Source: Sphingomonas yantingensis
Lineage (GTDB): Bacteria > Pseudomonadota > Alphaproteobacteria > Sphingomonadales > Sphingomonadaceae
NCBI RefSeq assembly: GCF_014199325.1
Contig: NZ_JACIJJ010000003.1
Span: 248,001 to 312,000 of the forward strand
DNA: 64,000 nt
Direction of reading: 5' to 3'
Shown: positions 49,975 through 58,297 of the stretch, piece by piece
Layout of the letters: each line of letters starts with the position of its first letter
How positions within the stretch are numbered: the stretch's first letter is position 1
Translations under genes and position numbers: made by a program
The notes under the pieces: generated by a model
Told to the model about the DNA's origin: nothing
Seen by the model: only the letters and a program-made list of their open reading frames with translations
Database searches by the model: none

Positions 49975-50577
49975 TTACTGCTTGCGGGCTGCACCCGCGA
50001 GGGCCTCGCCGATCGTCTTGATCGCGGTCGAGGTGGCATTCATCAGCATGTTGAACTGGTTCGAAACCACCGAAAAATCGGTCGTGGTGCTGGGATCGTC
50101 CTTGGTGACCCGGTTCGCCAGATCTTCCATCTCGTGAGCCAGATCGTCGAGCTTGCCCCCGAGGACCTCGGCCATGGCGCGCAGCCAGCCGCCGCCCTTG
50201 CCCCCGCTCGCCCGTGCTTCCTTGGCCTCGCGGCTATCGGACAGGTCGCGCACGATATCGTCGATCGCGCTCTGCAGTTCGCGCTGCGCATTGCCGACGT
50301 CCTGCGGCTGTGCGTTGGTTTCCTGGCCGAACGCGGCGATCGCCTCGTCCAGGTTCTGCGCCTGACCCCGCACGTCACCGTAGCGCCCGGCCAGCGCGCC
50401 CTGCGCCATGTCGATCGACGACTGCGGAAGGCCCATGTTCTGGCCAAGCTGCTGGATGATCTGCTGACCCACCTGCGACATGACCTGGCTGGCAAGCTGC
50501 GCGACGATCCCGCCCACTGGGCCGAGCGCCGCGGTGGCGAGAAGCGAAACCGGATTGAAACCGCCGATACCGAACAT
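49975..50577 (-). CDS. Hypothetical protein, candidate T3SS substrate
   Basis: 200 residues, MFGIGGFNPVSLLATAALGPVGG. The first 75 residues are Gln/Gly/Ala-rich and amphipathic (QLASQVMSQVGQQIIQQLGQNMG), the rest helical and acidic (LQSAIDDIVRDLSDSREAKE; LDDLAHEMEDLANRV). It has no signal peptide and no Cys. Such composition recalls harpin-like or translocator-type T3SS substrates, but no homology was established. AAGGAG precedes the ATG. Operator C lies upstream and a stable stem-loop lies downstream. Confidence 0.7.
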   Translation of the reverse strand: MFGIGGFNPVSLLATAALGPVGGIVAQLASQVMSQVGQQIIQQLGQNMGLPQSSIDMAQGALAGRYGDVRGQAQNLDEAIAAFGQETNAQPQDVGNAQRELQSAIDDIVRDLSDSREAKEARASGGKGGGWLRAMAEVLGGKLDDLAHEMEDLANRVTKDDPSTTTDFSVVSNQFNMLMNATSTAIKTIGEALAGAARKQ

Positions 50578-50662
50578 CGTCTGTCTCCTTGCTTGATCTG
50601 TCTCGGCGGTGATCGCCTCCGCCTTCGTCGATCCTTCTGGCCGATCCGCCCGGCCGCCACAC

Positions 50663-50699
50663 TCACCGATCCGACTAGCCACCTAGTCGAATCGCTTAG
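50663..50699. promoter_or_regulatory. Shared double-dyad operator C
   Basis: The right half CGACTA (50672-50677) of dyad 1 is kept while the left half is degenerate; dyad 2 is CTAGTCG-AAT-CGCTTAG (50683-50699). The centres are 21 bp apart, as in copy A. Overlapping outward arms also form CGACTAG-CCAC-CTAGTCG. It lies 86-122 bp upstream of the candidate substrate gene and overlaps the end of the LuxR-type gene. Confidence 0.68.
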
Positions 50700-51052
50700 T
50701 TGAGCGGGTGGAAAAGCACGCCCGCCAGCGCGATCAGCTCGCGCACGCCGTCTAGCTCCAGCTTGCGGCACATGTTGTTAAGGTGGACGCGCACGGTGTT
50801 CTCGCTGATGACCAGGAGCGTCGCGATATCGGCATTGGCGCGCCCCCAGCCGAGGAAGCGCAGCACCGCCGCCTCCGTCCGGGTCAGCGTCTGGATACCG
50901 TCGATGTGGCGCGCGGGGATGCGGCTTTTGGGAATGCGGAACTCGCCGATCAGCTCCTCTTCCTCGGCCGCGACCGCATCGGCCTTGCGCAGCAGGCGCA
51001 TCAGCTCGCGCAGGCGTGCTTCCTCGGCCGGGTCGAAGGCATCGTCGCTCAT
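50696..51052 (-). CDS. LuxR-type DNA-binding regulator
   Basis: 118 residues. The C-terminal half is a LuxR/GerE helix-turn-helix (LTRTEAAVLRFLGWGRANADIATLLVISENTVRVHLNNMCRKL). The N-terminal part is a short charged helix (about residues 8-35) with no receiver or ligand domain. Its ATG overlaps the sctT stop (ATGA), so it is the last gene of the sctU operon. It is the natural candidate for binding the double dyads in the island. Confidence 0.87.
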   Translation of the reverse strand: MSDDAFDPAEEARLRELMRLLRKADAVAAEEEELIGEFRIPKSRIPARHIDGIQTLTRTEAAVLRFLGWGRANADIATLLVISENTVRVHLNNMCRKLELDGVRELIALAGVLFHPLN

Positions 51053-51843
51053 CGTGCCAACGCTCCGATCACGGCCTTCACCACGCCACCGCGCTCGGCG
51101 AGGTCGTCGACGACCGCTTGGGCGATCGCGGGGATCAGCATGACGAGCAGGAGCGTCGCCGCCCAGCTTTTCAGCGACAGCGACAGCGAGAAGACGTTGA
51201 GCTGCTGCGCGAAGCGGTTGAGCAGCCCCAGCCCCGCATCAATGACATAAAGGACCATCAGGATCGGCGCGGAAACGAGGAAGGCGAGCATCATCAGCCG
51301 CCCGAACTCGTTCTCGAACACGGCAAGCGAACCCATGTCGAGGCTGGGCCAGTCGGCGGCGATCGGCCAGATCGCATAGCTCTCGATGACCGTGCCGACC
51401 AGCAGCAGCAGCCCGCCGCTGGCGCAGAAGATGACGTTCGCCAGCCGCCCGAGCAGCGCGCCGTTCAATGAGGTCATGTTGCCGCCCATCGGCTCCAGCA
51501 CCTGGCCGATCGTCGCGCCCACCTTGGCATCGATGATCTCGCCCGCGGCCTCGATCGCCCAGAGCAGGGTGCCGAAGAAGAAGCCGATCACGAGGCCGGC
51601 AGCGGCTTCCTTGAGCAGCATTCGCGCCCACTGGATCGCGCCCATGCCATTGGGGTCGACCGAAGGCTGCATGACGAAGGCGACGCCGCCCAGCGTCAGG
51701 ATGATCGCGTTGCGGACGGTCGGCGGGATGACGTCGCGCGCGAATACCGGCACCAGTACGAAAGCGAAGCCGAACCGCGCCGACGCCAGCGCGACGAGCA
51801 GGAGCTGCGCCCCCCAGGGTTGCGACGCGATACCGCCCCCCAT
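51049..51843 (-). CDS. sctT: T3SS export apparatus protein SctT
   Basis: 264-residue inner-membrane protein homologous to FliR/SpaR/YscT, part of the export gate with SctR and SctS. Family stretches: GFFFGTLLWAIEAAGEIIDAKVGATIG (about 87-113) and NRFAQQLNVFSLSLSLKSW (about 209-227). Its ATG overlaps the sctS stop (TGATG). Confidence 0.94.
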   Translation of the reverse strand: MGGGIASQPWGAQLLLVALASARFGFAFVLVPVFARDVIPPTVRNAIILTLGGVAFVMQPSVDPNGMGAIQWARMLLKEAAAGLVIGFFFGTLLWAIEAAGEIIDAKVGATIGQVLEPMGGNMTSLNGALLGRLANVIFCASGGLLLLVGTVIESYAIWPIAADWPSLDMGSLAVFENEFGRLMMLAFLVSAPILMVLYVIDAGLGLLNRFAQQLNVFSLSLSLKSWAATLLLVMLIPAIAQAVVDDLAERGGVVKAVIGALAR

Positions 51844-52112
51844 CAGCCGCGCACCATCCCCGCAAAGCCCGAGAAGATCTGGTCGCTGAAGGTGAACAGG
51901 CTGCCCGCCAGCAGCCCGGCGGTGACGAACAGCGTCGCGACCACCGCGAAGAACTTCAGCGTATATTGCAGCGTCTGTTCCTGAAGCTGCGTCGCCGCCT
52001 GCACGATCGCGACGAGCAGGCCGACCGCCGACGCCGCGACGATCGGCGGGGCCGACAGGAGCAGCACCAGCCACAGCGCCTGCGTCGTCACCGACAGGAT
52101 CGAATCGGTCAT
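51843..52112 (-). CDS. sctS: T3SS export apparatus protein SctS
   Basis: 89-residue two-helix membrane protein of the FliQ/SpaQ/YscS family, with LLLSAPPIVAASAVGLLVAIVQAATQLQEQTLQYTLKF (about 17-54) typical of the group. It belongs to the export gate complex. Confidence 0.95.
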   Translation of the reverse strand: MTDSILSVTTQALWLVLLLSAPPIVAASAVGLLVAIVQAATQLQEQTLQYTLKFFAVVATLFVTAGLLAGSLFTFSDQIFSGFAGMVRG

Positions 52113-52124
52113 GCCGCGCCCCCG

Positions 52125-52775
52125 TCAGACATAGCTCAAGACCAGATTGTGGCTGATCTTCACCCACCCATCGACCAGCACGAACAACAGAAGCTTGAAC
52201 GGCAGTGAGATCGTCACCGGCGACAGCATCATCATGCCGAGCGCCAGGAGGATGTTCGAGATGACGAGATCGATGACGAGGAACGGCAGGAACAATAGGA
52301 AGCCGATCTGGAACGCGGTCGTCAGCTCCTTCACGATGAAGGCGGGGATGACGACGATGAAGTCGGTCGGCGCCGCCGCCTGCGTATTGGTCTTCGATGC
52401 GACACGCGCCTGCGTGCGGACGAAGAAGTCGCGCTCGCCCGGATCGCTATGCTCTATCAGGAAGGCGCGCAGCGGCTCCTTCGCGCGGTCGGCGGTGTCG
52501 AAGATCTGCTCGGTCTGCTGCCCGGTCGGGTTCGGCCCGGCGGCGGCCTGCATCTGTTGGATCGTCGGATACATGACGTAGAGCGACAGGATCAGCGCCA
52601 GCCCATTGAGGACGAGATTGGGCGGCACCTGCTGCAACCCCAGCGCATTGCGCACAAGGCTGAGCACCACGACGATCTTGGTGAAGCTCGTCACCATCAC
52701 CGCGAAGAACGGCGCGAGCGCGATGAGGACGACGGTGACGAGCGCCGTGCCCGGCGTGAAGGCGGAAAGGTCCAT
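52125..52775 (-). CDS. sctR: T3SS export apparatus protein SctR
   Basis: 216-residue FliP/SpaP/YscR family protein, the main component of the export gate. It includes MVTSFTKIVVVLSLVRNALGLQQVPPNLVLNGLAL (about 27-61) and IPAFIVKELTTAFQIGFLLFLPFLVIDLVISNILLALGMMMLSP (about 148-191). No N-terminal signal peptide is present, unlike many FliP proteins. Confidence 0.96.
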   Translation of the reverse strand: MDLSAFTPGTALVTVVLIALAPFFAVMVTSFTKIVVVLSLVRNALGLQQVPPNLVLNGLALILSLYVMYPTIQQMQAAAGPNPTGQQTEQIFDTADRAKEPLRAFLIEHSDPGERDFFVRTQARVASKTNTQAAAPTDFIVVIPAFIVKELTTAFQIGFLLFLPFLVIDLVISNILLALGMMMLSPVTISLPFKLLLFVLVDGWVKISHNLVLSYV

Positions 52776-52779
52776 GGCC

Positions 52780-53046
52780 CTACTCCCCGATCAGCACGCC
52801 GTAGGCGTCGCCCACCGACACCAGCGTGCCGCGCGCGAACGGCCGGCCGCTGGCCATCAGGCGCACGGCAATGCCGCCCCCCTCGTTCGCGTCGACGGGC
52901 ACGACGCTTCCCTCGCGCAGGCCCTGGATCTCGGCGAGCGTCAGCGCGCCCGCGTCGATCTCGATCGTGACGGGCACGGCGAAGCGCGCATCGGGGGATG
53001 ATCCCGCTGCCGCCTCGGCGACGGGTCGGTCGGTCAGGTCCTGCAT
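52780..53046 (-). CDS. sctQ: SctQ C-terminal part (SpoA domain)
   Basis: 88 residues forming one SpoA/FliN-type domain (VPVTIEIDAGALTLAEIQGLREGSVVPVD ... GTLVSVGDAYGVLIGE). It starts immediately after the stop of the preceding gene (TGA then ATG). It corresponds to the C-terminal cytoplasmic sorting-platform module, as in HrcQB or the internally started short SctQ of other systems. Confidence 0.88.
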   Translation of the reverse strand: MQDLTDRPVAEAAAGSSPDARFAVPVTIEIDAGALTLAEIQGLREGSVVPVDANEGGGIAVRLMASGRPFARGTLVSVGDAYGVLIGE

Positions 53047-53688
53047 TCAGGATGCTCCGATGGAATGAATGTGAAAGCGGTGCGTGGCGGGGTCGTAGCG
53101 GCCGGCGATCGAACGCCCGGCGACCGCCAGCCGCGCGGGCAACATCGCCCCACCGACGAGCAGCAGGTCGCCCGGCTCAAGGCTGGCGGCATCGTGCGGC
53201 GCGATGCGCGGCCCATCGACGGCAAGGGTCATTGGCAGTGCGACCGCGCCGGCGATCTCCGGCGCGAACGAGGGTCTGGCGGGCAGCAGCGACAGGCCGA
53301 CGGGCAGCGCCAGCCGCAGCCGCGCCGCCGTGCCCTGCTCGATCGTGACGATCAGCCCCGCGGGCGGCTCGGCGCTCAGCGCATCTGGTACCAGCGCGAC
53401 GCCAAGCGCCGCCTCGATCGCAGCGATCAGCGGCTCGGCGCGCTCGATCTGTGTCGCGGCGGTGATCGCATCCTCGTCGAGGCGCAGCGGCGCGCCGTCC
53501 AGCCGGTCGATCGCCAATGCAGCGCCGTTGGCAAAGCACAGCCAGCCGCCGCGCCGGTCGGGCACGCGCTCGATCCGGGCCGCGAGCACGCCGTCGCTCA
53601 ATCGAACGCCGCTGAGCGCCGCGACGACGACACGGCGCATCTCGGCCTCGTCGGGGTCGACCGCGGGCAGGTTCGGCATAGCCCTCAC
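53047..53688 (-). CDS. sctQ: SctQ N-terminal part
   Basis: 213 residues. The N-terminal half has no close signature, but the C-terminal third (MTLAVDGPRIAPHDAASLEPGDLLLVGG) is SpoA-like. With the following 88-residue gene it makes up the sorting-platform protein SctQ as two polypeptides, as in the HrcQA/HrcQB type. It starts with GTG overlapping the FliO-like stop (GTGA). Confidence 0.8.
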   Translation of the reverse strand: MRAMPNLPAVDPDEAEMRRVVVAALSGVRLSDGVLAARIERVPDRRGGWLCFANGAALAIDRLDGAPLRLDEDAITAATQIERAEPLIAAIEAALGVALVPDALSAEPPAGLIVTIEQGTAARLRLALPVGLSLLPARPSFAPEIAGAVALPMTLAVDGPRIAPHDAASLEPGDLLLVGGAMLPARLAVAGRSIAGRYDPATHRFHIHSIGAS

Positions 53689-53975
53689 GCCAGCGGTTCC
53701 TCACCCGCGGGCCAGCTCTTGAGCAGGCTGATGCCGCCTGCGGTCACGCCGACCAGCATCACCTCGCCGCGCGCCTCGATCAGCACGACGCGCTCGGTTT
53801 GGCCGAGCGGCATCGCGCGCAGGAAACGGATCGGCCGCTCGCCCTCGCTCTCGGCGGTCTGGAAGCGGTCCTGCCAGCGGCGCAGGCCCTTGAGGAGGAC
53901 GAACGCCAGCCCAAGCACCACCGCCAGCGCGATGACGACGGCGAGCAGGCTCGACAGCACGGTCCACACGCTCAT
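53685..53975 (-). CDS. FliO-like membrane protein in a T3SS operon
   Basis: 96 residues: one N-terminal transmembrane helix (about 3-28, TVLSSLLAVVIALAVVLGLAFVLL), a basic linker (KGLRRWQDRF), then a small beta domain (RAMPLGQTERVVLIEAR; VMLVGVTAGGISLL). This is the layout of flagellar FliO (PF04347), which assists FliP (SctR) assembly. It lies between sctU and sctQ and is coupled to both by ATGA/GTGA. Non-flagellar systems are normally described without FliO. An upstream ATG (53981) is possible. Confidence 0.8.
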   Translation of the reverse strand: MSVWTVLSSLLAVVIALAVVLGLAFVLLKGLRRWQDRFQTAESEGERPIRFLRAMPLGQTERVVLIEARGEVMLVGVTAGGISLLKSWPAGEEPLA

Positions 53976-55111
53976 GCCCATTCCCCATGGCCGTCCTCAC
54001 GCAGGCGCGGTGTCTCGTCGGCGCGGGCGCGTCTGGCCCACAGGATGATCTCGGCAATCACGTCGAACTGGTCCTCCGGAATGACATCCCCCACGCCCGA
54101 GGTGGCAAACACGGTGCGGGCGAGCGGCACGTTGCGCACGATCGGCACGCCGTTCGCCTCCGCCTCCGCGCGCATCGCTGCGGCGAGCGGCCCCTCGCCC
54201 TTCGCCGCGATCACGGGCACCGGGCAGTCGGCGGGGTCGTAGTCGAGCGCGACCGCAAGGTGCGTCGGGTTAGTGAGCAGAACATTGGCCGTCCCCGCCG
54301 CCGCGACGGCGTTCTGGTTCGCCCATTCCTCGTGCATCTGGCGCCGCTGCTGCTTCAGCATCGGATCGCCCTCGTTATCCTTGTGTTCCTGGCGAATGTC
54401 GCGCCGGCTCATCATCAGCTTCTTGGTGTAGCGATGCTGGACCCAGGCGCGGTCGGCGGCGGCGACGACGAGGAACACCGCCACCGTCCAGCCGACAAGC
54501 TGCAGCGTCAACGACTGGGTGAGGTCGAGCACCGCGGCGGCGAGACGCGGGCCGGCGCGGCTGTCCAGCCCCCAGCCCGCCGCGTGCATCAGCGCCGCGA
54601 ACTTGTCGATCGAGGCGTAGAGCACCCCGGCGGTGATCGCGATCACCAGCGCGGCCTTCAGGATCGTCTTTGCGAGCTCGAACAGATTGTCGGGGCTGAA
54701 CATCCGCTTCAGGCCCTCGACGGGGTCGAGCTTGGTGAGCTGCGGCTTCAGCTTCTCGGTCGTGATGAGCGCGCCGGTTTGGAGAAACTCGCCCGCCAGC
54801 CCCGCGATTGTGGCGGGGATCAGCACGATCGCGGCAACGACGAGCACGAGGACGAAGGCACTGGTGCCAAGCCCCTGGAGCGTCGCGCGGAACGAATCAC
54901 CCGTCGAATGCGCCAGGCTCAATTCTGTGAAATCAGCGATTCGCGCCGCGACGAAGCCCGCCCCGACCATGAACAGAACGCCCCAGGCGACCATGGAGAG
55001 CGCCGCCGACAGATCCTTGGACTTTGCGATATCGCCCTTCAGCCGCGCATCGCGCAGCCGCTTGGGCGTCGGCTTCTCGGTCTTGTCGCCGCCTTGTTCT
55101 TTGTCCGCCAT
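53972..55111 (-). CDS. sctU: T3SS switch protein SctU
   Basis: 379-residue FlhB/SpaS/YscU family protein governing substrate-class switching. It starts MADKEQGGDKTEKPTPKRLRDARLKGDIAKS, has four membrane segments (about 35-55, 85-115, 145-168, 200-220) and the autocleavage motif NPTH (residues 281-284). First gene of the leftward operon. Confidence 0.95.
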   Translation of the reverse strand: MADKEQGGDKTEKPTPKRLRDARLKGDIAKSKDLSAALSMVAWGVLFMVGAGFVAARIADFTELSLAHSTGDSFRATLQGLGTSAFVLVLVVAAIVLIPATIAGLAGEFLQTGALITTEKLKPQLTKLDPVEGLKRMFSPDNLFELAKTILKAALVIAITAGVLYASIDKFAALMHAAGWGLDSRAGPRLAAAVLDLTQSLTLQLVGWTVAVFLVVAAADRAWVQHRYTKKLMMSRRDIRQEHKDNEGDPMLKQQRRQMHEEWANQNAVAAAGTANVLLTNPTHLAVALDYDPADCPVPVIAAKGEGPLAAAMRAEAEANGVPIVRNVPLARTVFATSGVGDVIPEDQFDVIAEIILWARRARADETPRLREDGHGEWA

Positions 55112-55547
55112 CCGCTACTCCGACGGCGCCGCGCGACCCCGATCCGGGGGCTCGGCGCTGATTGATCGGGTCGCCCAACAGGGGCGCTTGGAAGTGGGGA
55201 CTTCGCTACACGAACAAGTAATGGCCCTTAAAAGACGTGGCAGAATTGCGGCGGTCAATCATTTTCGTGTGGTGAGCGTCGAACGGTTTCCTGCTCGCGT
55301 TGACCCGAAATAGCGCTTGTGACGCCATTATCGCTCTCATCGATCAGTTGCATCGGTTCGTCCGATTTTTCCTATCAGGTCGACGCTCCACACTTTCATC
55401 TCGTCGAAAACCGCAACATTTGAGCAACATATGGTCGCTAGGCGGCCAGACGGGGATTGGGTGGACCGGCGTATCTCGGCTCTACCTCGTTGCACGGATC
55501 GAACCTTGGCCTGGCGGCAACGCCATGTCCGATGGAGGGGCGAGCCC
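55112..55547. other. Divergent intergenic region of the two T3SS operons
   Basis: 436 bp without a convincing gene, less G+C-rich than its surroundings in the middle (about 55250-55440). It must hold the promoters for the sctU and transglycosylase-sctV operons. A small dyad ATCGG-N5-CCGAT lies at 55352-55366. No copy of the double dyad found at 45.65, 47.95 and 50.68 kb was seen here, and no hrp-box-like motif. Confidence 0.6.
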
Positions 55548-56336
55548 GTGAAGAAGAACGATTTTCGGATGATGGCCGCCGGCGTTATGCTGTCGGTTTT
55601 CTTTACGACGACTGTCGCTTCGGCGCAGCATACCGACAAGACCGCGCAGAAGATCAAGCGTGAGGCCGAACGTTACTTCGGCGATTGTCCGGTCGAAGGT
55701 CAGGTGCGCGTCGCCAATCCGCGCGCCGGCGACCGCTATGCCGCGCTCGCCAATTGCGGTGACAAGATCGTCCACGCGCCGCCCGTCGCGCTTCCCGCCG
55801 ACCCCAGCGTCGCGCGGATCATCGGCGTCGAGGACGAGGATGAGAGCCCGGCCAAGAAGCGCGCCCGCGAACGCCGCGCACGCCAGCCGGTCAGCCTGTC
55901 GATGCGCAGCGGCGGCCGCGCGCCCGTCAGCGCCTATGACGCGCACATCTTCCGCACCGCCGCCGCCTACAAGGTCGATCCGCTCTTCCTTCACGCGATC
56001 ATCGCGACCGAATCGGCGGGCAACCCGCGCGCGGTCAGCTATGTCGGCGCGCGCGGGTTGATGCAGATTATGCCCGAAACCGGCCGCGGCCTCGGCGTCC
56101 AGCCGGTCGCGCTGTTCGACCCGGCGGTCAACGTCGATGCCGGCGCCCGTCATCTCAAGAAGCTGCAACGCCGCTACGGCCGCAACTTCGACCTGATCCT
56201 CGGCGCCTATAACGCCGGTGAGGGCGCGGTCGCGCGCTATGGCAATCGCGTGCCCCCCTATGCCGAGACCCAGGCCTATGTGCGGAAGGTCATGGCCCGG
56301 TACGAGGGGTATCGCCGCGCGGGATTGACCCGGTGA
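55548..56336 (+). CDS. T3SS-associated lytic transglycosylase
   Basis: 262 residues. It has a signal peptide (about residues 1-27, VMLSVFFTTTVASAQ) and a C-terminal SLT domain with the catalytic Glu in HAIIATESAGNPRAVS (near residue 158) and GARGLMQIMPETGRGLGV, LGAYNAGEGAVARYG. It would open peptidoglycan for the secretion apparatus. The start is GTG seven bases after GGAGGGG. It overlaps sctV. Confidence 0.92.
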   Translation: MKKNDFRMMAAGVMLSVFFTTTVASAQHTDKTAQKIKREAERYFGDCPVEGQVRVANPRAGDRYAALANCGDKIVHAPPVALPADPSVARIIGVEDEDESPAKKRARERRARQPVSLSMRSGGRAPVSAYDAHIFRTAAAYKVDPLFLHAIIATESAGNPRAVSYVGARGLMQIMPETGRGLGVQPVALFDPAVNVDAGARHLKKLQRRYGRNFDLILGAYNAGEGAVARYGNRVPPYAETQAYVRKVMARYEGYRRAGLTR

Positions 56337-58297
56337 GCGCCGCCGCGCTCCTGGCCCGCCTGCCGCGCGGGGGGCTGCGTCCCGCCGACGTCATGCTCGT
56401 CGCGGGCGTGGTGGCGATCGTGGCGCTGCTGATCCTGCCGCTGCCGGCGCTCGTCCTCGACATCCTGATCGCGGCGAACATCACGATCGGCGTGCTGCTG
56501 CTGCTGAGCGCGCTCTACATCCACAAGCCGCTCGACTTCTCGACGTTCCCGACCGTGCTCCTGCTGAGCACCCTCTTCCGCCTTTCGCTGTCGATTGCGG
56601 CCACGCGCATGATCCTGACCCAGGCGCATGCCGGCCACATCGTCCAGCAGTTCGGCGAGATGGTGGCGGGCGGCGAACTCGTCGTCGGGCTGGTCGTGTT
56701 CCTCATCATCACGATCGTCCAGTTCATTGTCATCTCGAAGGGCGCCGAGCGCGTGGCCGAAGTCGCGGCGCGCTTCAGCCTCGATGCGATGCCGGGCAAG
56801 CAGCTGTCGATCGACAGCGACCTGCGCTCCGGCCTCATCACCAAGGACGAAGCGCGGGCACGCCGCCGCACGCTGGAGAACGAATCGAAGCTGCACGGCA
56901 GCCTCGACGGCGCGATGAAGTTCGTGAAGGGCGATGCGATCGCCTCGATCGTCATCGTCCTCGTCAACCTGATCGGCGGGCTTGCCGTCGGCATGTTCTC
57001 TCGGGGCATGGAGATCGGCGACGCGGTCCAGACCTATTCGATCCTGACGATCGGCGACGGCCTCGTCGCGCAGCTCCCCGCGCTGTTCAGCGCGATGGCC
57101 GCGGGCCTGCTGGTCACGCGCACGACCGACGAGGAGGCCGAGCGCGACCTCGGCCCCGCGATCGCGGCGCAGATGGGCGGCAAGCCCCGCGTGCTGTTCA
57201 TCGCCGGCGGCATCTGCGTGCTGATGGGCCTGATCCCCGGTTTCCCGACGCTGGTGTTTCTCGGCCTCGCCTCGGCGCTGCTCGGCGGCGGCGCGATGCA
57301 GCATCCCGTCACGCGCAAGTGGATCGATGCTAAATGGGCGCGCGTCGATAATCGTCCCGCGGTCATGCCGACCGAGGTCGAAGTCCGCGCCCCCGCCCCG
57401 CGTCAGGTGCGCCCGCTGCTGATCGAGGTCGCCGCCCCCGGTCTCGACGCGACGCGCGTCGCGGCGCTGGCCGACGGCATCGCCGCGATGCTCGAGCGCG
57501 TGCAGGAACGCACCGGCCTGCCCCTCCCCACCGCCGCGATCGAGCCCAAGGCGCTGCCCGCGGGCGAGCCGGGCAAGTGGGCGGCGTACGTCCACGACGC
57601 TCCCGTCGCCAGCGGTGCCATCGAGGGCGAAGACCTGTCCCACGTCGCGCCCGCGCTGGAGGCGATGCTCCGCCGCGAGATCGGCCGCTTCCTCGGCCTT
57701 CAGGAAACGACCGCGCTGCTCAATCGCGTCGGCACCGATTACCCCGACGTGGTCAAGGAAGTCGTCCGCGCGGTCCCGGCCTCGAAGATCGCCGAGGTGC
57801 TCCGCCTTCTTGCCGAAGAGGAAGTGCCGCTTCGCAACATGCGCGACGTGCTGGAAGCGATTGCGGAGGCGGGTCAGGCGGAGCGGAACGCGATCCCGAT
57901 CGCCGACCTCACGCGCAATTCGCTCAAGCGCTATCTGTCGCTGCCGCATGTCGTCGATGGGCGCTTCCCCGTCCTCGTCGTCGGCGCTGCGCTGGAGCGG
58001 TTCCTGCGCGACAATATCCGCACCGTCGACGGCGTAGCGCGCCTGGCGATGGAGCCCGACCATGCGCGCCAGATGATCGCGATGCTGCGCGAGCAGGTCG
58101 CCTCGACCGGCGCGCGCGCGGTGCTGACCGCTTTCGAGCTTCGCCGGCCGCTGCGCCGCCTCGTCGGGCCGGACCTGTTCGAGATGCCGATCCTCGCCTT
58201 CAACGAGCTGTCGCCGTCGATCCCGCTCGACGTGGTGGGACAGCTCGACCGGACCCCTGCCGCCCTGGAGAACAACGATATGGGAGCGACTGAGTGA
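56333..58297 (+). CDS. sctV: T3SS export gate protein SctV
   Basis: 654-residue FlhA/InvA/YscV family protein. The membrane half has PLPALVLDILIAANITIGVLLLL, FPTVLLLSTLFRLSLSIAATRMIL and the FHIPEP-like IDSDLRSGLITKDEARARR. The cytoplasmic half starts near residue 350. It starts with GTG overlapping the transglycosylase stop. Confidence 0.97.
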   Translation: MSAAALLARLPRGGLRPADVMLVAGVVAIVALLILPLPALVLDILIAANITIGVLLLLSALYIHKPLDFSTFPTVLLLSTLFRLSLSIAATRMILTQAHAGHIVQQFGEMVAGGELVVGLVVFLIITIVQFIVISKGAERVAEVAARFSLDAMPGKQLSIDSDLRSGLITKDEARARRRTLENESKLHGSLDGAMKFVKGDAIASIVIVLVNLIGGLAVGMFSRGMEIGDAVQTYSILTIGDGLVAQLPALFSAMAAGLLVTRTTDEEAERDLGPAIAAQMGGKPRVLFIAGGICVLMGLIPGFPTLVFLGLASALLGGGAMQHPVTRKWIDAKWARVDNRPAVMPTEVEVRAPAPRQVRPLLIEVAAPGLDATRVAALADGIAAMLERVQERTGLPLPTAAIEPKALPAGEPGKWAAYVHDAPVASGAIEGEDLSHVAPALEAMLRREIGRFLGLQETTALLNRVGTDYPDVVKEVVRAVPASKIAEVLRLLAEEEVPLRNMRDVLEAIAEAGQAERNAIPIADLTRNSLKRYLSLPHVVDGRFPVLVVGAALERFLRDNIRTVDGVARLAMEPDHARQMIAMLREQVASTGARAVLTAFELRRPLRRLVGPDLFEMPILAFNELSPSIPLDVVGQLDRTPAALENNDMGATE

